Shown here: in pieces, positions 60,441 through 64,000 of the stretch | Layout of the letters: each line of letters starts with the position of its first letter | How positions within the stretch are numbered: the first letter of the stretch is position 1 | Origin: Burkholderiales bacterium | Lineage (GTDB): Bacteria; Pseudomonadota; Gammaproteobacteria; Burkholderiales; Burkholderiaceae_C | Assembly: GCA_016185015.1 (NCBI GenBank) | Contig: JACPOI010000015.1 | Span: 177,964-241,963 of the forward strand | Direction: 5' to 3' | Length of the DNA stretch: 64,000 nt | Translations under genes and position numbers: made by a program | Notes under the pieces: model-generated | Seen by the model: the letters and a program-made list of their open reading frames with translations, nothing else | Database searches by the model: none | Told to the model about the DNA's origin: nothing

Positions 60441-60470
60441 AAAAAGCCGGCGGATACCGCCGGCTTTTTT
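60441..60470. terminator. Bidirectional rho-independent terminator
   Basis: AAAAA-GCCGGCGG-ATA-CCGCCGGC-TTTTTT. A perfect eight-base stem with A and T tracts on either side serves both the DUF4156 gene and the convergent hldD gene. Confidence 0.92.
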
Positions 60471-60485
60471 CATGGGCGAGGATGA

Positions 60486-61493
60486 TCAGGCCCGGCTGGC
60501 CAGCCACTTCACGTACTGGGCCACGCCGGTCTGCACGTCGGCAAAAGTGTGATCGCAGCCGGCAGCGCGCAGCTTGGTCAGATCCGCCTGCGTGAAGCTC
60601 TGGTACTTGCCGCGCAACGCGTCGGGGAAAGGGATGTACTCGATCAAGCCCTGGGCCGCGATCTTGTCCAGCGGCAGCGCCGCTTCGCCCTTCAACCCGC
60701 GCAGGGTGTTGACCACGCCCACGGCCACGTCGTTGAAGGGCTGGGCGCGGCCCGAGCCGAGGTTGAACACGCCGCTCTTGCCCGGGTGGTCGAAGAACCA
60801 GAGGTTGACGGCCACCACGTCGTCGACGAAAACGAAGTCACGCATCTGCTGGCCGGGGCCGTAGCCGCCATATTCGCCGAACAGCTTGACCTTGCCTTCG
60901 GCACGGAACTGGTTGAACTGGTGGAAGGCCACGCTGGCCATGCGGCCCTTGTGCTGCTCGCGCGGGCCGTAGACGTTGAAGTAACGGAAACCTGCAACCT
61001 GGATCTTGGCCTTCTCGAAGTTCGTGCCCAGCTCGCGGCGCATGCGCTGGTCGAACAGCAGCTTGGAGTAGCCGTAGACGTTGAGCGGCGCCTCGAACTC
61101 GGGCACCTCACGGAAGGTCTCGGAATTGCCATAGGTGGCGGCGGAGGAAGCGTAGAGCAGGCGCGTGCCATAGCGCTGGCAGGCCTGGAACAACTCGCAC
61201 GAGAGCGTGTAGTTATTGTCCATCATGTACTTGCCGTCCTGCTCCATGGTGTCGCTGCAGGCGCCTTCGTGGAAGACGGCCTCGACCTTGCCGTAGTGGC
61301 CTTCCTCGAAGTTGGGATAGAAGTCGTCCAGGTCCACGTAATCGGAGATTTTGAGGTCGGCGAAGTTGCGGAACTTGTCGCCCTGGCTCAGGTCATCGAC
61401 AACGATGATGTCGTCGATGCCGCGCTCGTTCAGGCCCTTGACGATGTTGGCGCCGATAAACCCCGCCGCCCCGGTAACCACTACGCGTGTCAT
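60486..61493 (-). CDS. hldD: ADP-L-glycero-D-manno-heptose 6-epimerase
   Basis: A 335-aa NADP-dependent enzyme that inverts C6 of ADP-heptose for the LPS inner core. The Rossmann motif [18 protein letters not shown] is at the N-terminus; the catalytic residues are in [11 protein letters not shown] and [10 protein letters not shown] (YxxxK). [20 protein letters not shown] is diagnostic of HldD/RfaD. It is the last gene of the lapA-lapB-rfaE-hldD operon. Confidence 0.96.
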   Translation of the reverse strand: MTRVVVTGAAGFIGANIVKGLNERGIDDIIVVDDLSQGDKFRNFADLKISDYVDLDDFYPNFEEGHYGKVEAVFHEGACSDTMEQDGKYMMDNNYTLSCELFQACQRYGTRLLYASSAATYGNSETFREVPEFEAPLNVYGYSKLLFDQRMRRELGTNFEKAKIQVAGFRYFNVYGPREQHKGRMASVAFHQFNQFRAEGKVKLFGEYGGYGPGQQMRDFVFVDDVVAVNLWFFDHPGKSGVFNLGSGRAQPFNDVAVGVVNTLRGLKGEAALPLDKIAAQGLIEYIPFPDALRGKYQSFTQADLTKLRAAGCDHTFADVQTGVAQYVKWLASRA

Positions 61494-61511
61494 GTTTCAG
61501 TCCTCAGAATT

Positions 61512-62447
61512 TCATTGTGCGCCGAACAGTTCGGCGTAGCTGACGGTGGCCGTGCCGAACTTGCCCACGACGATGCCGCCGGCCTTGTTGGCCAGGGGCA
61601 TGGCATCGCGCAGCGGCAGGCCGGCGCCCACCAGGGCGGCCAGGGTGGCGATCACGGTGTCGCCCGCGCCGGTCACGTCGAACACCTCGCGTGCCTGGGC
61701 CGCCACGCTGATCTCGCCCGCGGCGTCGTACAGCGTCATGCCTTCTTCGCTGCGCGTGAGCAGCAGGGCCGTGAGGCCCAGCTCCTCGCGCAGCTTGCGC
61801 GATTTGGCGCGCAGATCCTCTTCACTGCTCCATGGGCCCACCACCTGCTGCAGCTCGGCGCGGTTGGGGGTGATGACGGTGGCTCCGCTGTAGCGCGAGT
61901 AGTCCGAGCCCTTGGGGTCGATCAGCACCGGTTTGCCTGCGGCCTGCGCGTGCTCGATCATGTGGTGCACGTGGTCCAGGCCGCCCTTGCCGTAGTCGGA
62001 GAAGAGCACTGCGTCGTGCTGCGGCAGCAGCCTGATGAAGTCGGCCGTCTGCGAGGCCAGCACTTCGCCCTTGGGGCTGTTCTCGAAATCGAGGCGGATG
62101 AGCTGCTGCTGGCGGCCGATGACACGCAGCTTCACCGTGGTCTGCAGGGCCGCGTCGCGGCCGAAGTGCGGGGTGATGCCGGTCTGGGCCACCAGTTTCT
62201 CCAGCGTGTGGCTGGCGTCGTCGTCGCCGACGACGGTGAGCAGCGTGGCCTGGGCGCCCAGCGAGACGACGTTGCTGGCCACGTTGGCCGCGCCGCCGAT
62301 GCGCACCTCCTCGCGCGTCACGCGCACCACGGGCACCGGGGCCTCGGGGCTGATGCGGTCGACCGCGCCGTACCAGTAGCGGTCGATCATGGCGTCGCCC
62401 ACCACGAGCACGCGGGACTTGGCGAGTTGTGCTTTTGAAACGTTCAT
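61512..62447 (-). CDS. rfaE1: D-glycero-beta-D-manno-heptose-7-phosphate kinase
   Basis: A 311-aa PfkB-family sugar kinase. RVLVVGDAMIDRYWYGAVDR opens the protein, RIGGAANVASNVVSLGAQAT is the substrate loop, and DVTGAGDTVIATLAALVGAG is the ATP/anion-hole motif with the catalytic Asp. It lacks the C-terminal nucleotidyltransferase domain of full HldE, so a separate rfaE2 must exist elsewhere. ATG 62447 overlaps the lapB stop by four bases. Confidence 0.94.
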   Translation of the reverse strand: MNVSKAQLAKSRVLVVGDAMIDRYWYGAVDRISPEAPVPVVRVTREEVRIGGAANVASNVVSLGAQATLLTVVGDDDASHTLEKLVAQTGITPHFGRDAALQTTVKLRVIGRQQQLIRLDFENSPKGEVLASQTADFIRLLPQHDAVLFSDYGKGGLDHVHHMIEHAQAAGKPVLIDPKGSDYSRYSGATVITPNRAELQQVVGPWSSEEDLRAKSRKLREELGLTALLLTRSEEGMTLYDAAGEISVAAQAREVFDVTGAGDTVIATLAALVGAGLPLRDAMPLANKAGGIVVGKFGTATVSYAELFGAQ

Positions 62448-63601
62448 AGTTCTTCTACTCGTCGGGCAGGATAGCTGTCCCAGGTCTGGCAGCCCGGGCA
62501 TTGCCAGAAATGCTGCTTGGCCTCGAAGCCGCAGGCGGCGCAGCGGTAGCGTGTGAGCGGCTTGACGGCATGGTCCAGCGCGCGCTGGACCTGGGGGTGG
62601 AACTGTTCATGCTCCAGCTTCTCGCCGGCGATCCACTTGGCGGCGGCGACCAGCGAGGGTTCGCGCTCGAGGTGGTGTACGTACCAGTCGCGGGTGCTGG
62701 TGTTGCTGCTGCCGGCGGCGGCCTGCAGCGTCACCAGCGCCTCCAGCACGTCCAGCGAAGGCGTCTGTTCATAGCTCTCCTGCAGCTTGGCCAGCACGGT
62801 CACGGTGCGGCCGCTGGCCACGGCGGCCTGCGCCAGCGGGGCGGCGATCAGCGGTGTGGCAGACGGGCAGGCGGAGAGGGCGGCTTCCAGCGTGACGCAG
62901 GCCTGGGCGGCCTGGCCCTGCTCCATCTGCAGGCGGGCCAGTTCGATGCGCGCGCGCGGGGCGCTGGGGGCCGTGTCGATGGCCTGCTGCAGCACGTCCT
63001 GGGCGGCGGCGACTTCACCGCGTGCCAGCTGGGCGGCAGCCTGCTCGCAGAGGTAGTGCGCGAGGCGGCTGCTGAAGCTGCCGTGCTCGGCGTCTTCCAG
63101 CTGGCGCGCGATCTCGGCGGCCAGGGACCAGTCGCGCGAGCGCTCGTAGTTGGCCAGGCGCGCCAGGCGGGCCTGGGCCTGGAAGGGGGTGCCTTCGAGC
63201 TTGATGAGGGCGTCCTCGGCGCGGTCCAGCAGGCCGGCCTTGAGGTAGTCCAGCGCCAGGGCGTGCTGGGCACGCTGGCGATCGGCCTCGGACAGGTCGC
63301 CACGCGAGAGCAGGTGTTCGTGCACACGCACGGCGCGCTCGTATTCGCCGCGGCGGCGGAACAGGTTGCCCAGCGCGAAGTGCAGCTCCGAGGTGTCGGG
63401 GTCCTGCTGCACCGCTTCGATGAAGGCGTCGATGGCCTGGTCCTGCTGCTCGTTGAGCAGGAAGTTCAGGCCGCGGAAATAGGCCTTGGGGTTGCGCCGG
63501 TTCTCGATGCGCAGCTGGCGCAGGTCCAGGCGCGAGGCCAGCCAGCCCAGGATGAAGGCGGCGGGCAGGCCGAGCAGGATCCAGCTCAGATCAAGATTCA
63601 T
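62444..63601 (-). CDS. lapB: LPS-assembly regulator LapB (YciM)
   Basis: A 385-aa inner-membrane-anchored TPR protein that tunes LpxC turnover. One N-terminal membrane helix (WILLGLPAAFILGWLASRLD) is followed by TPR repeats (for example AIDAFIEAVQQDPDTSELHF) and a C-terminal rubredoxin-like zinc site, CAACGFEAKQHFWQCPGCQT. All parts of LapB are present. ATG 63601 lies inside the end of lapA (11-base overlap). Confidence 0.95.
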   Translation of the reverse strand: MNLDLSWILLGLPAAFILGWLASRLDLRQLRIENRRNPKAYFRGLNFLLNEQQDQAIDAFIEAVQQDPDTSELHFALGNLFRRRGEYERAVRVHEHLLSRGDLSEADRQRAQHALALDYLKAGLLDRAEDALIKLEGTPFQAQARLARLANYERSRDWSLAAEIARQLEDAEHGSFSSRLAHYLCEQAAAQLARGEVAAAQDVLQQAIDTAPSAPRARIELARLQMEQGQAAQACVTLEAALSACPSATPLIAAPLAQAAVASGRTVTVLAKLQESYEQTPSLDVLEALVTLQAAAGSSNTSTRDWYVHHLEREPSLVAAAKWIAGEKLEHEQFHPQVQRALDHAVKPLTRYRCAACGFEAKQHFWQCPGCQTWDSYPARRVEEL

Positions 63602-63893
63602 GGGGTGGTTGGATGGTGGTGAGGGCGAGTTCGCTGTCGGCAACGACCCGGCGGCGCAACTGCCGCGCGGCGCGGCGCTGCTTGAGCCAGCGCGGCAGCA
63701 TGGCCAGCACGCCGGCAGCCAGGCCCAGGGCGAAGGCGGCCAGCACGACGAGCACCATCGGTGCGGTCCAGTCGTGGCCGAAGAAGAGGTGCACGCTGAC
63801 GTCCTGCTGGTTGTTCAGGGCGAAGGCGAGCAGGGCAAAAAAAATGGCTGCCCTCAGTATCCACTTCAGCAGCCATGTCAGTGGTTTCATCAA
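63591..63893 (-). CDS. lapA: LapA (DUF1049) membrane protein
   Basis: A 100-aa protein with two membrane helices (LRAAIFFALLAFALNNQQDV and VLVVLAAFALGLAAGVLAML) and a basic C-terminal tail (PRWLKQRRAARQLRRR), the LapA layout. It is the partner of LapB in LPS homeostasis. The upstream gene normally found here (ihfB, after rpsA) is not present in the last 100 bases of the window. Confidence 0.9.
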   Translation of the reverse strand: MMKPLTWLLKWILRAAIFFALLAFALNNQQDVSVHLFFGHDWTAPMVLVVLAAFALGLAAGVLAMLPRWLKQRRAARQLRRRVVADSELALTTIQPPHES

Positions 63894-63950
63894 TGTCCCC
63901 CGGGTGAGGGCATTCTAGCGAGTAGGGCGTTCAAACTTTGGGTTGTGAGC

Positions 63951-63998
63951 CCAAGTTGGTAATGTCACCTTTATCCAAGTTAGAAATGTCCCCTTATT
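63951..63998. repeat. Tandem 24-bp repeat, possible mobile-element end
   Basis: CCAAGTTGGTAATGTCACCT and CCAAGTTAGAAATGTCCCCT start two copies of a 24-base unit at 63951 and 63975, nearly identical. Tandem AATGTCCCC-type units are typical transposase-binding ends of some insertion sequences. The element itself would lie beyond the window. Confidence 0.5.
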
Positions 63999-64000
63999 TT

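Noticed and set aside
1..64000. CRISPR arrays, tRNA and rRNA genes
   Set aside because: No regularly spaced repeats, cloverleaf sequences or conserved rRNA segments were noticed on either strand by eye.

Overview
High-GC chromosomal DNA with the gene content of a betaproteobacterium, most likely Burkholderiales/Comamonadaceae. Supporting signs are the Bug-family tricarboxylate-type binding protein, DUF4148 and DUF2798 proteins, the lapA-lapB-rfaE-rfaD block, and tightly overlapping ATGA gene junctions. No rRNA, tRNA or CRISPR array was recognised. The genus cannot be fixed from the sequence alone.

Layout. 1-4200: a tungstate uptake operon (tupBCA, an orphan ModA-like lipoprotein and a small molybdopterin-binding-fold protein) divergent from a ModE-type regulator cut by the window edge. 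4233-4763: secreted CAP protein. 4760-11897: a frameshifted LysR gene, then an aromatic ring-cleavage cluster (amidohydrolase/decarboxylase, extradiol-type dioxygenase, FAA hydrolase, MhpA-like hydroxylase, Bug binding protein). 11939-28913: housekeeping and regulatory genes (acetyltransferase, diguanylate cyclase, DUF4148 protein, LysR, MarR with paired operators, chemotaxis receptor, AlkD-like protein, RsgA, YegD-like Hsp70, flavin monooxygenase, Rnk). This stretch ends in a c-di-GMP-I riboswitch with an intrinsic terminator in front of an uncharacterised membrane protein.

28914-31300 is a markedly AT-richer island holding a retron-like element: a structured non-coding RNA bounded by a perfect 13-nt inverted repeat, followed by a retron-type reverse transcriptase (NAxxH, YADD and VTG motifs) fused to a C-terminal trypsin-like serine protease with an intact His-Asp-Ser triad. 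It is the most unusual locus in the window.

31373-38033: glutathione transferase, cytochrome b561, an MFS exporter, a copper-type P-ATPase with a SHOCT protein, and a second diguanylate cyclase. 38163-43727: a tungsten aldehyde oxidoreductase operon (aorA-aorB-aorC-aorD plus one unknown gene) divergent from a GAF-Fis regulator. The tup transporter about 37 kb away would supply its metal. 43737-52108: CMD-Rieske fusion with cobA, a cysteine-rich lipoprotein pair, crcB, a cupin, and a HisKA_2 kinase/REC-PAS-GGDEF-EAL two-component pair. 52140-59347: a TRAP transporter divergent from a MarR regulator and a fused hydantoinase/oxoprolinase. 59400-63893: two small unknown genes, then heptose biosynthesis (hldD, rfaE1) and the LPS-assembly genes lapB and lapA. 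The last 50 bases carry 24-bp tandem repeats that look like the edge of a mobile element.
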